This document shows positions 1 through 5,813 of a stretch of 9,900 nucleotides of DNA, piece by piece. Under the pieces are notes generated by a model. That model did not search any database and had not been told where the DNA came from. It was given only the letters and a program-made list of their open reading frames with translations. Every line of letters begins with the position of its first letter. The first letter of the stretch is position 1. Made by a program: the position numbers and the translations under genes. Source of the stretch: Actinomycetota bacterium (GTDB lineage Bacteria > Actinomycetota > Actinomycetes > S36-B12); the NCBI GenBank assembly GCA_010029945.1, contig RGQW01000056.1, positions 1 to 9,900 of the forward strand. The letters are read 5' to 3'.

Positions 1-1
1 G

Positions 2-1618
2 ATTCTGGAATTCGACGAGGACGCCCGCCGCAGCCTCGAACGCGGCGTCGATGCGCTCGCTGACGCCGTCCGCGTGACCTTGGGCCCCAAGGGCCGCAAC
101 GTCGTGATCGACAAGAAGTGGGGAGCCCCCACGATCACGAATGACGGTGTCACCATCGCTCGGGAAATTGAGATGGAAGACCCCTACGAGAACCTCGGCG
201 CCCAACTCGCCAAAGAGGTCGCCACGAAGACAAACGACATCGCTGGCGACGGGACGACCACCGCGACGGTTCTCGCGCAGGCGATGGTGCACGACGGGCT
301 CAAGCAGGTGACTGCTGGCGCCAACCCGATGTCACTCAAGCGCGGGATTGATCAGGCGGTAGCCGCTGTCACCGAAAAGCTGGTCGAGATGTCCCGCGAG
401 GTCAACGGTAAGGAAGAGATCGCACACGTGGCGACCATTTCCAGTCAAGACTCCGAGATCGGCGGCATGATCGCCGATGCGTTCGACAAGGTGGGCAAAG
501 ACGGGGTCATCTCCGTGGAGGAGTCCAGTACGACGGCAATGGAAATGGACTTCACCGAGGGAATGCAGTTCGACAAGGGCTACATCTCTCCCTACTTCGT
601 AACCGACGCCGATCGCATGGAGGCCGTCCTCGAAGACGCGCGGATTCTGTTGGTGCAGGGCAAGATCGCCGCCGTCAACGAGATCTTGCCGCTACTCGAG
701 AAGGTGGTCGAGGCCGGGAAGCCTTTGTTGATCATCGCTGAAGACGTGGAGGGCGAAGCACTGTCCACTCTGGTCGTCAACCGCATCCGCGGCACGTTTA
801 CCTCGTGCGCGGTGAAGGCTCCAGCCTTTGGTGATCGCCGAAAGGCGATCTTGCAGGACATCGCGATCTTGACCGGAGCCCAGGTGGTTTCCCCGGAGGT
901 CGGGTTGAAGCTCGATCAGGTTGGTCTCGACGTGTTGGGCTCCGCTCGTCGCATCGTGGTGACGAAGGACAACACAACCATCGTCGACGGTGGTGGCGAC
1001 TCTGGCGCGGTGGAAGATCGCGTTTCTCAGATCAAGCGCGAGATCGACGCGTCTGATTCAGATTGGGATCGCGAGAAGTTGCAAGAGCGCCTCGCGAAAC
1101 TTGCCGGCGGTGTCGTTGTCATCCGTGTCGGAGGCCACACCGAGGTGGAGTTGAAGGAGAAGAAGCATCGCATCGAAGATGCCGTTTCTGCTACCCGTGC
1201 TGCGATCGAAGAAGGCATCGTCTCCGGTGGAGGAACCGCGCTGGTTCAAGCAGCGTCGGTTCTCGAAGGCGACCTCGGGCTGACGGACGATGAAGCAACC
1301 GGTGTCGGTGTTGTCCGCCGCGCAGCCGCCGAGCCCCTGCGATGGATTGCCGAGAACGCAGGGGAGCGGGGCTACGTCGTCGTATCGAAGGTTGCAGAGA
1401 TGGCGCCTGGCCACGGTCTGAATGCTTCATCCGGTGAGTACGGAGATCTGATCGCCGCCGGCGTTATCGATCCGGTCAAGGTCACTCGGTCGGCTCTTGA
1501 GAATGCCGCATCGATCGCCGCGATGCTGCTGACCACCGAGGCCCTCGTCGTCGAGAAGCCGGAAGAGGAAGAAGACGGGGCCGGTCACGGTCACGCGCAC
1601 CACGGTCACGCGCACTAG
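2..1618 (+). CDS. groEL: 60-kDa chaperonin GroEL, GroEL1-type with His-rich tail (5' end cut by window edge)
   Basis: This is a cytosolic ATP-dependent chaperonin that folds proteins in a double-ring barrel with GroES. The frame is open from base 2 (ILEFDEDARRSLERGVDALA), so only about three N-terminal residues (probably MAK) lie outside the window. The GTG at 74 is an internal codon, not the start. With MAK added the protein is about 541 residues, normal for the family. Visible hallmarks, numbered with MAK, are TLGPKGRN (29-36), the nucleotide-site aspartate in TNDGVT (D51), GDGTTTATVL (85-94), the RIEDAVSATRAAIEEG segment carrying the ATPase aspartate, and SGGGTAL. The C-terminus ends in an acidic stretch and then HGHAHHGHAH. 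His-rich tails mark actinobacterial GroEL1 proteins, whereas GroEL2 and E. coli GroEL end in Gly-Met repeats. GroES would be expected just upstream, outside the window. It converges on whiB3. Family assignment is certain; the GroEL1 label rests on the tail and on synteny. Confidence 0.97.
   Translation: MLEFDEDARRSLERGVDALADAVRVTLGPKGRNVVIDKKWGAPTITNDGVTIAREIEMEDPYENLGAQLAKEVATKTNDIAGDGTTTATVLAQAMVHDGLKQVTAGANPMSLKRGIDQAVAAVTEKLVEMSREVNGKEEIAHVATISSQDSEIGGMIADAFDKVGKDGVISVEESSTTAMEMDFTEGMQFDKGYISPYFVTDADRMEAVLEDARILLVQGKIAAVNEILPLLEKVVEAGKPLLIIAEDVEGEALSTLVVNRIRGTFTSCAVKAPAFGDRRKAILQDIAILTGAQVVSPEVGLKLDQVGLDVLGSARRIVVTKDNTTIVDGGGDSGAVEDRVSQIKREIDASDSDWDREKLQERLAKLAGGVVVIRVGGHTEVELKEKKHRIEDAVSATRAAIEEGIVSGGGTALVQAASVLEGDLGLTDDEATGVGVVRRAAAEPLRWIAENAGERGYVVVSKVAEMAPGHGLNASSGEYGDLIAAGVIDPVKVTRSALENAASIAAMLLTTEALVVEKPEEEEDGAGHGHAHHGHAH
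1586..1615 (+). repeat. 15-bp perfect tandem duplication encoding the GroEL His tail (HGHAH x2)
   Basis: The unit CACGGTCACGCGCAC occurs twice without a gap, at 1586-1600 and 1601-1615, immediately before the TAG stop. It is in frame and each copy encodes His-Gly-His-Ala-His, so the last ten residues of GroEL are two identical blocks. The two copies have no base difference, which suggests a recent duplication or ongoing copy-number slippage. Confidence 0.95.
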
Positions 1619-1638
1619 ACGCTACGCAATCAACCAAT

Positions 1639-1672
1639 AACGAAGGGCGCCGGTGAACCGGCGCCCTTCGTT
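1639..1672. terminator. Bidirectional hairpin terminator between groEL and whiB3
   Basis: AACGAAGGGCGCCGG (1639-1653) is the exact reverse complement of 1658-1672, giving a 15-bp GC-rich stem with a TGAA loop. It starts 20 nt after the groEL stop and lies 31 nt beyond the whiB3 stop, so it can serve both convergent genes. There is no long T-tract on the plus side (GTGTGAGG follows). On the minus side the sequence after the stem is moderately T-rich (ATTGGTTGATT). This is common for high-GC actinobacterial terminators. Confidence 0.88.
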
Positions 1673-1703
1673 GTGTGAGGAGGGATGCGTGAAGAGACGT
1701 GTG

Positions 1704-2000
1704 TCAGACAGCTTGGGGGAGACGACGGCGGCCGGCGTAGATCGCGTCGCGGTCGTCTTCGGAGAGGCCGCCCCAGACGCCGTATGGCTCTCGGACGGCG
1801 AGGGCGTGGGCGGCGCATTGCATCATGACAGGGCAGGAAGCGCAGATCGCTTTGGCGGCAGACTCGCGCGCCGCGCGGGCGGGGCCACGCTCACCTTCGG
1901 GGTGGAAGAAGATGCCGGGATCTTCTCCGCGGCAGGAGCCTTCGAGCTGCCAATCCCAAATGTCAGCGTTGGGTCCTGGTAGGCGTGAAACGTCAGCCAT
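1704..2000 (-). CDS. whiB3: WhiB-family [4Fe-4S] transcriptional regulator, WhiB3/WhiD type
   Basis: This is a 98-residue WhiB-like protein, which in this family binds a [4Fe-4S] cluster, works with the primary sigma factor, and senses redox state or NO. The four cluster cysteines are C23, C53, C56 and C62 (C-x29-C-x2-C-x5-C). The GVWGG turn is at 74-78, followed by a basic Arg-rich tail (GRRRLP) that contacts DNA. The N-terminal LPGPNADIW and the FFHPEGERG and EPYGVWGGLSE segments match M. tuberculosis WhiB3 and Streptomyces WhiD as I recall them, including the same cysteine positions. The ATG at 2000 is chosen over an upstream one at 2045 because AGGAGGTG sits 4 nt before it and the homologues begin there. 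It is divergent from the MerR-type gene and convergent with groEL, the same neighbourhood as M. tuberculosis whiB3. The role in redox homeostasis or sporulation-like development is inferred from relatives. Confidence 0.95.
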   Translation of the reverse strand: MADVSRLPGPNADIWDWQLEGSCRGEDPGIFFHPEGERGPARAARESAAKAICASCPVMMQCAAHALAVREPYGVWGGLSEDDRDAIYAGRRRLPQAV

Positions 2001-2004
2001 GAAG

Positions 2005-2012
2005 CACCTCCT
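2005..2012 (-). promoter_or_regulatory. Strong ribosome binding site of whiB3
   Basis: The minus strand reads AGGAGGTG followed by CTTC and then ATG at 2000. This near-perfect Shine-Dalgarno sequence fixes the start of whiB3 and rules out the 15-residue longer reading from 2045, which has no comparable site. Confidence 0.88.
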
Positions 2013-2026
2013 GAATAAGGACTGAA

Positions 2027-2056
2027 ACGATATCAATCGCTTCACACCTTAGTCAA
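2027..2056 (-). promoter_or_regulatory. Putative housekeeping-type promoter of whiB3
   Basis: On the minus strand TTGACT (2056-2051, 5 of 6 matches to the -35 consensus) is followed after 18 nt by TATCGT (2032-2027, 4 of 6 to the -10). Transcription would start near 2020, giving a leader of about 20 nt that contains the whiB3 ribosome binding site. The -35 box lies inside the imperfect inverted repeat at 2048-2065, so it may be under operator control. This is a prediction from consensus only. Confidence 0.55.
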
Positions 2057-2065
2057 GTGACTTAG
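2048..2065. promoter_or_regulatory. Imperfect inverted repeat over the whiB3 -35 box (candidate operator)
   Basis: The sequence CTTAGTCAAGTGACTTAG pairs AGTCA with TGACT across a 2-nt centre, and the flanking CT/AG extend the symmetry to 7 of 8 positions per arm. It overlaps the predicted -35 element of whiB3. The binding protein is unknown; the adjacent MerR-type regulator and WhiB3 itself are the obvious candidates. Confidence 0.4.
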
Positions 2066-2078
2066 TTGAATAATTTAG

Positions 2079-2088
2079 GAAACGTTTC
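2079..2088. promoter_or_regulatory. Perfect 10-bp palindrome GAAACGTTTC in the divergent region (candidate operator)
   Basis: GAAACGTTTC is its own reverse complement and lies in the middle of the AT-rich part of the 166-bp whiB3/MerR intergenic region. A second GAAACG occurs at 2024-2029, beside the predicted whiB3 -10. It could be an operator half-site arrangement, but a 10-bp palindrome can arise by chance, so confidence is low. Confidence 0.3.
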
Positions 2089-2166
2089 TGAGTACCTTTA
2101 TGTCAGGGTTTAAGTGGATTTGTACCTGGAGATGCGAATCGCGCCAGCGCCTCTGAGAATAGGGGG

Positions 2167-3180
2167 GTGGTCAGCGAACTCCGTCCTACCGAAAACGGTG
2201 AGGGGGAGAGGTCTACCGTCCCAGGCTTGACGGTCGCCGCGGTGGCCCGCCGGCTAGGCGTTGCGCCGGCCACGTTGCGGACATGGGACCGCAGATATGG
2301 GCTTGGTCCAAGTGAGCATCGGGCGGGTGCCCATCGTCGCTATTCAGCCGTCGATCTCACGCGTCTGGAGCACATGCGCCGCTTGGTTCTCGCGGGCCTA
2401 CCTCCCGGTGACGCAGCGCGGGAGGCGCTGGCCCTGGATGTCGACCCGTCGGCGCTTGCTTCAGTGACTGACCTCGCGATGGCGTCCTCGCCCGCAGTCG
2501 CATCCACAGAGCCAGCTTCCGATCCCGCCGCCCTTCGCAGCGGCGGCGGCCAGGTGATTCCTATTCCGGGCGGCACGCCGGCATCGCGCGGCCTCGCGCG
2601 CGCGGCCCTTGCACTCGATGGGTACGCCTGCCAGCAGATCATCCGGGACACCATGGAGAAACGGGGCGTGATCTGGAGTTGGGACCACCTGTTGGTGCCA
2701 GTTCTCACTGGAGTCGGCCAGCGCTGGGAAACGTCAGGCCGGGGGATCGACGTTGAGCACATTCTCAGCGACTCCGTCCACGCGGCCCTCGCCGAGCGTG
2801 CCCGTGAACTCAAGGAGCCGCAAAACGCCCGACTCGTGTTGCTCGCCGGCGCGGATGAGGAGACCCACTTCCTGCCGCTGTGGGCTGTTGCCGCAGGCCT
2901 GGCCGAACGACGAATCGGATGCCGAATGCTCGGAGCCCGCGTCCCACAGGAAACGCTGCTGCAGTCGGTTCGTCGAACCGGGCCGGCGGCCGTCTTCGTC
3001 TGGGCCCAAATCCCCGGGTCGGCGCAGACGCAGACACTGGCGGACCTGACCGCGCTGCGTCCTGCTCCGACTGTGGTGGCGGGAGGCCCCGGCTGGAGTG
3101 GCCCCACGCCACCGGGAGTGGGTCGGACCACCGATCTCACCGAGACCGTGACGCGTTTAGCTCGCGCCCTGGGAATGTGA
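2167..3180 (+). CDS. MerR-type regulator with CarH-like cobalamin-binding domain
   Basis: The 337-residue protein has three parts. An N-terminal MerR winged-helix (about 21-90) holds LTVAAVARRLGVAPATLRTW and RRYS. A Pro/Ala/Gly-rich linker (about 100-140) follows. A C-terminal B12-binding module has a helical cap (about 145-215) and a Rossmann-like domain (about 220-337). The cap carries W187 and E197-H198, spaced W-x9-E-H as in the photosensing adenosylcobalamin protein CarH. The Rossmann part has E232-T-H234-x-x-P237, in which H234 matches the lower cobalt-ligating histidine and P replaces the usual G of ExHxxG. CarH/LitR proteins repress in the dark with AdoCbl bound and release DNA in light; whether this one senses light, B12 or only redox is inference. 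The GTG start at 2167 has GGGGG directly abutting it, too close for a Shine-Dalgarno, and GAGAAT 6 nt upstream could be the -10 of a leaderless mRNA. It sits where relatives carry sigD or bldM and is 13 nt from guaB. Confidence 0.88.
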   Translation: MVSELRPTENGEGERSTVPGLTVAAVARRLGVAPATLRTWDRRYGLGPSEHRAGAHRRYSAVDLTRLEHMRRLVLAGLPPGDAAREALALDVDPSALASVTDLAMASSPAVASTEPASDPAALRSGGGQVIPIPGGTPASRGLARAALALDGYACQQIIRDTMEKRGVIWSWDHLLVPVLTGVGQRWETSGRGIDVEHILSDSVHAALAERARELKEPQNARLVLLAGADEETHFLPLWAVAAGLAERRIGCRMLGARVPQETLLQSVRRTGPAAVFVWAQIPGSAQTQTLADLTALRPAPTVVAGGPGWSGPTPPGVGRTTDLTETVTRLARALGM

Positions 3181-3193
3181 GTAGCCTGAGGCC

Positions 3194-4690
3194 GTGAAGA
3201 GCGCGGCTGACGACGGCAAGTTCGCCCTGCGCGGGCTGACTTTCGACGACGTCCTGCTGCTCCCGGGAGAATCCGCGATCGTCCCGGGTGACGTCGACAC
3301 GGCTAGCCATGTGACTCGGAATATCGCCGTGCGCCTGCCGTTGATATCCAGCGCCATGGACACGGTCACGGAAGCACGAATGGCCATCGCGATGGCGCGG
3401 CAAGGTGGGGTGGGTGTGCTCCATCGGAACCTGCCGATCGAGGAGCAGGCCAACCACGTCGATCGCGTCAAGCGTTCCGAAGCGGGAATGGTCGGAAATC
3501 CCATCACGTGCGGGCCCGAAGACACGCTTGCCGATGTTGATGCCCTGTGCGCGAAATACCGAATTTCCGGAGTGCCCGTCGTGGACGCCTCCGGGACCCT
3601 CCTCGGAATCGTGACCAATCGTGACATGCGCTTCGAAGAGGACATGTCGATTACCGCGCGAGAGGCAATGACGGGGATGCCGTTGGTGACGGCTTCTGTG
3701 GGTATTGACCCTGAAGAAGCACTCGCACTGCTGGCCCGGCACAAGGTGGAGAAACTCCCCATTGTCGACGGTGACAACAAGCTTCAGGGGCTGTTCACCG
3801 TTAAAGACTTTGTTAAGACCGACAAGTATCCGCATGCCACGAAGGACGTCGATGGTCGTTTGGTGGTCGGAGCGGCAATCGGTGTCGGTGAGGACGCCGA
3901 GAAGCGGGCCGACGCACTGATTTCCGCGGGCGTTGATTTTCTTGTCGTGGACACTGCGCACGGGCATTCGCATGCGGTTTTGGAGATGGTTCGACGGTTG
4001 AAGCAGGACTCCCACGTCGACATCGTCGGCGGCAACGTGGCGACGTACGAAGGTGCGCAAGCGCTCGTTGATGCGGGTGCCGACGGAGTCAAAGTTGGCG
4101 TGGGTCCCGGATCCATCTGCACGACACGGGTGGTCGCCGGCGTTGGGGTCCCGCAGATCACAGCGATCAACGAGGCATATCGCGCCTGCGCTCCGGCTGG
4201 TGTTCCCGTGATCGGAGACGGCGGTATCCAGTATTCGGGCGACATCGCCAAGGCGATCGTCGCCGGTGCCAGCACGGTGATGCTCGGATCGTTGCTCGCC
4301 GGGTGCGAAGAAGCACCGGGCGAGGTGGTCTTCGTGAATGGCAAGCAGTTCAAGTCCTACCGCGGGATGGGTTCGTTGGCCGCGATGCAATCGCGCGGGC
4401 AGGCGCGGTCCTACAGCAAAGACCGCTACTTCCAGGACGACGTTCTCAGCGACGACAAATTGGTACCCGAAGGCATCGAGGGGATGGTCGCGTATCGAGG
4501 ACCGCTGGCGGCGGTTGCGCATCAACTCGTGGGAGGCCTGCGTGCTGCCATGGGATACGCCGGAACCGCAACGATGCCGGAGTTGATCTCTCGTGGTCGC
4601 TTCGTGCAGATCACAGCGGCCGGGTTGCGTGAATCCCATCCGCACGACGTGCAGATGATGCTCGAAGCCCCCAACTACACGGGGCGATAA
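3194..4690 (+). CDS. guaB: Inosine-5'-monophosphate dehydrogenase (IMPDH) with CBS pair
   Basis: It catalyses the NAD-dependent oxidation of IMP to XMP, the committed step of guanine nucleotide synthesis, as a cytosolic tetramer. The 498-residue length is normal. The N-terminal FDDVLLLPGES opens the TIM barrel. Two CBS domains (about 100-155 and 160-215, with ISGVPVVD and KVEKLPIVD) form the regulatory insert. GPGSICTTR (304-312) contains the catalytic C309 and the K+ loop, GDGGIQYSGD (341-350) binds the phosphate, YRGMGS (389-394) follows, and R411-Y412 in SKDRYFQDD is the base dyad of the mobile flap. It therefore looks fully active. The GTG start at 3194 matches the family's N-terminus. 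It has only a weak GAGG before it, and TAGCCT (3182-3187) 6 nt upstream resembles a -10, so an internal leaderless promoter is possible. It is followed after 2 nt by guaB3. Confidence 0.97.
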   Translation: MKSAADDGKFALRGLTFDDVLLLPGESAIVPGDVDTASHVTRNIAVRLPLISSAMDTVTEARMAIAMARQGGVGVLHRNLPIEEQANHVDRVKRSEAGMVGNPITCGPEDTLADVDALCAKYRISGVPVVDASGTLLGIVTNRDMRFEEDMSITAREAMTGMPLVTASVGIDPEEALALLARHKVEKLPIVDGDNKLQGLFTVKDFVKTDKYPHATKDVDGRLVVGAAIGVGEDAEKRADALISAGVDFLVVDTAHGHSHAVLEMVRRLKQDSHVDIVGGNVATYEGAQALVDAGADGVKVGVGPGSICTTRVVAGVGVPQITAINEAYRACAPAGVPVIGDGGIQYSGDIAKAIVAGASTVMLGSLLAGCEEAPGEVVFVNGKQFKSYRGMGSLAAMQSRGQARSYSKDRYFQDDVLSDDKLVPEGIEGMVAYRGPLAAVAHQLVGGLRAAMGYAGTATMPELISRGRFVQITAAGLRESHPHDVQMMLEAPNYTGR

Positions 4691-4692
4691 CC

Positions 4693-5805
4693 ATGGCCGA
4701 TGTGCTCATCGGTGGCTCGAAAGCTGCCGCCCGCTCGTATTCGTTCGACGAAGTGGCGATTGCCCCGAGTCGGCGGACCCGCAATCCTGAGGACGTCTCT
4801 ACCGCCTGGAATATCGACGCCTATTCGTTCGAAACCCCTCTTCTCGCAGCCCCGATGGACTCTGTCGTATCTCCCACCAGTGCAATCGAGCTTGCACGGT
4901 GCGGGGCCCTCGCGTCCTTGAACATCGAGGGCCTGTGGTCTCGGTATGAAGACCCCGAGCCGCTGTTGGCGAGAATCGCCACCGAGGACCCAGCGGCGGT
5001 TACGCCCTATCTGCAGCGCGTGTACTCCGAACACGACGTGCAACCCGAACTCATTACACGTCGCATCGGAGAGATGAAGGCGGCAGGCATCACGGTGTCG
5101 GTGGCGGTATCTCCGCAACGGACGACCGAACTAGCACCGCTGGCGGCTGGCGCTGGCGCCGACATCGTCGTCATCCGTGGAACAACGGTGTCCGCCGAGC
5201 ACGTGAACTCGGATGGGAATGAACTGAATCTGAAGGAGTTCATTCACGATCTTGACGTACCGGTCATCGTCGGTGGATGCAGCACTCGACAGGCGGCGTT
5301 GCACCTGATGCGGACCGGTGCGGCGGGTGTCCTTGTTGGATTCGGTGGGGGAGCGAGTCACACCACGGCCGACGTCATTGGTGTGCGAGTGCCCATGGCA
5401 ACGGCTGTCGCGGAGGTCGCTGCTGCGCGACGCGACTATCTCGACGAGTCTGGGGGTCGCTACGTCCACGTGATCGCCGACGGATCTATGGGGTCGAGCG
5501 GAGATGTGGTGAAGGCGTTCGCTTGTGGCGCCGATGCTGCGATGGTCGGGTCGGTTTTTGCGCGGGCGACCGATGCCCCGGGTCGAGGAGCTCATTGGGG
5601 GGCGGAAGCCTGGCACAGGAAACTTCCGCGGGGAGAGCGTCACGTGATGGATCAGGTGGGAACCTTCGACGAGATCATGCGCGGACCGTCCACTCGAGCC
5701 GATGGCAGCGTCAACATCGTGGGTGCCCTGCGAAAGGCGATGGCGACGACTGGGTACTCCGATCTCAAAGAGTTTCAGCGCGTCGACATGGTCGTCAGCT
5801 CGTAG
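4693..5805 (+). CDS. guaB3: GuaB3 family IMP dehydrogenase-related protein (no CBS domains)
   Basis: This 370-residue TIM-barrel protein is of the GuaB3 class, a paralogue of IMPDH and GMP reductase that accompanies guaB in actinobacteria. Residues 18-30 (FDEVAIAPSRRTR) replace the IMPDH FDDVLLLP segment. VSTAW, LMRTGAAGV (205-213), RYVHVIADGSMGSSGD (256-271) and FACGADAAMVGS (276-287) are typical GuaB3 stretches, and SDLKEFQRV ends the protein. The CBS pair is missing, as expected. In the loop that aligns with the IMPDH catalytic motif GPGSICTT, this protein reads GGGASHTT, so H223 stands where IMPDH has the nucleophilic cysteine. The standard covalent E-XMP mechanism thus looks impossible; the reaction or regulatory role is not known to me for this clade. 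ATG at 4693 follows the guaB stop by 2 nt with a weak GGGG site, suggesting translational coupling. Confidence 0.94.
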   Translation: MADVLIGGSKAAARSYSFDEVAIAPSRRTRNPEDVSTAWNIDAYSFETPLLAAPMDSVVSPTSAIELARCGALASLNIEGLWSRYEDPEPLLARIATEDPAAVTPYLQRVYSEHDVQPELITRRIGEMKAAGITVSVAVSPQRTTELAPLAAGAGADIVVIRGTTVSAEHVNSDGNELNLKEFIHDLDVPVIVGGCSTRQAALHLMRTGAAGVLVGFGGGASHTTADVIGVRVPMATAVAEVAAARRDYLDESGGRYVHVIADGSMGSSGDVVKAFACGADAAMVGSVFARATDAPGRGAHWGAEAWHRKLPRGERHVMDQVGTFDEIMRGPSTRADGSVNIVGALRKAMATTGYSDLKEFQRVDMVVSS

Positions 5806-5808
5806 GGG
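5804..5808 (+). promoter_or_regulatory. Ribosome binding site that sets the aldehyde dehydrogenase start
   Basis: AGGGG overlaps the guaB3 stop codon (TAG, 5803-5805) and lies 5 nt before the GTG at 5814. It supports GTG 5814 as the start, although the same frame stays open far upstream inside guaB3 (to 5277) with no site of this kind. Confidence 0.65.
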
Positions 5809-5813
5809 CCGTC

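Noticed and set aside
1653..1982. 109-codon plus-strand frame opposite whiB3
   Set aside because: It starts inside the terminator hairpin, runs antisense to a well-supported WhiB gene, and has no ribosome binding site or motif.
2001..2045. Longer whiB3 start at 2045 (113 residues)
   Set aside because: The 15 extra residues cover the predicted promoter -10 and the AGGAGGTG site, which only makes sense for the ATG at 2000.
2340..3140. 266-codon minus-strand frame opposite the MerR-type gene
   Set aside because: Its Ser/Arg/Pro-rich translation has no motif, while the plus frame has clear MerR and cobalamin-binding motifs.
3137..4645. 502-codon open frame on the minus strand opposite guaB
   Set aside because: It lies entirely antisense to a clear IMPDH gene, and its translation is rich in Arg/His/Asp with no recognisable motif. 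It is a typical GC-rich shadow frame.
3194..5805. guaB and guaB3 as a recent tandem duplication
   Set aside because: The two proteins differ in domain content, active-site loop and most residues. They are ancient paralogues found together across actinobacteria.
5277..5813. Upstream extension of the aldehyde dehydrogenase frame to give 686 residues
   Set aside because: The extension overlaps guaB3 out of frame, translates to low-complexity Arg/Gly/Cys sequence, and the family N-terminus plus AGGGG site fit GTG 5814.
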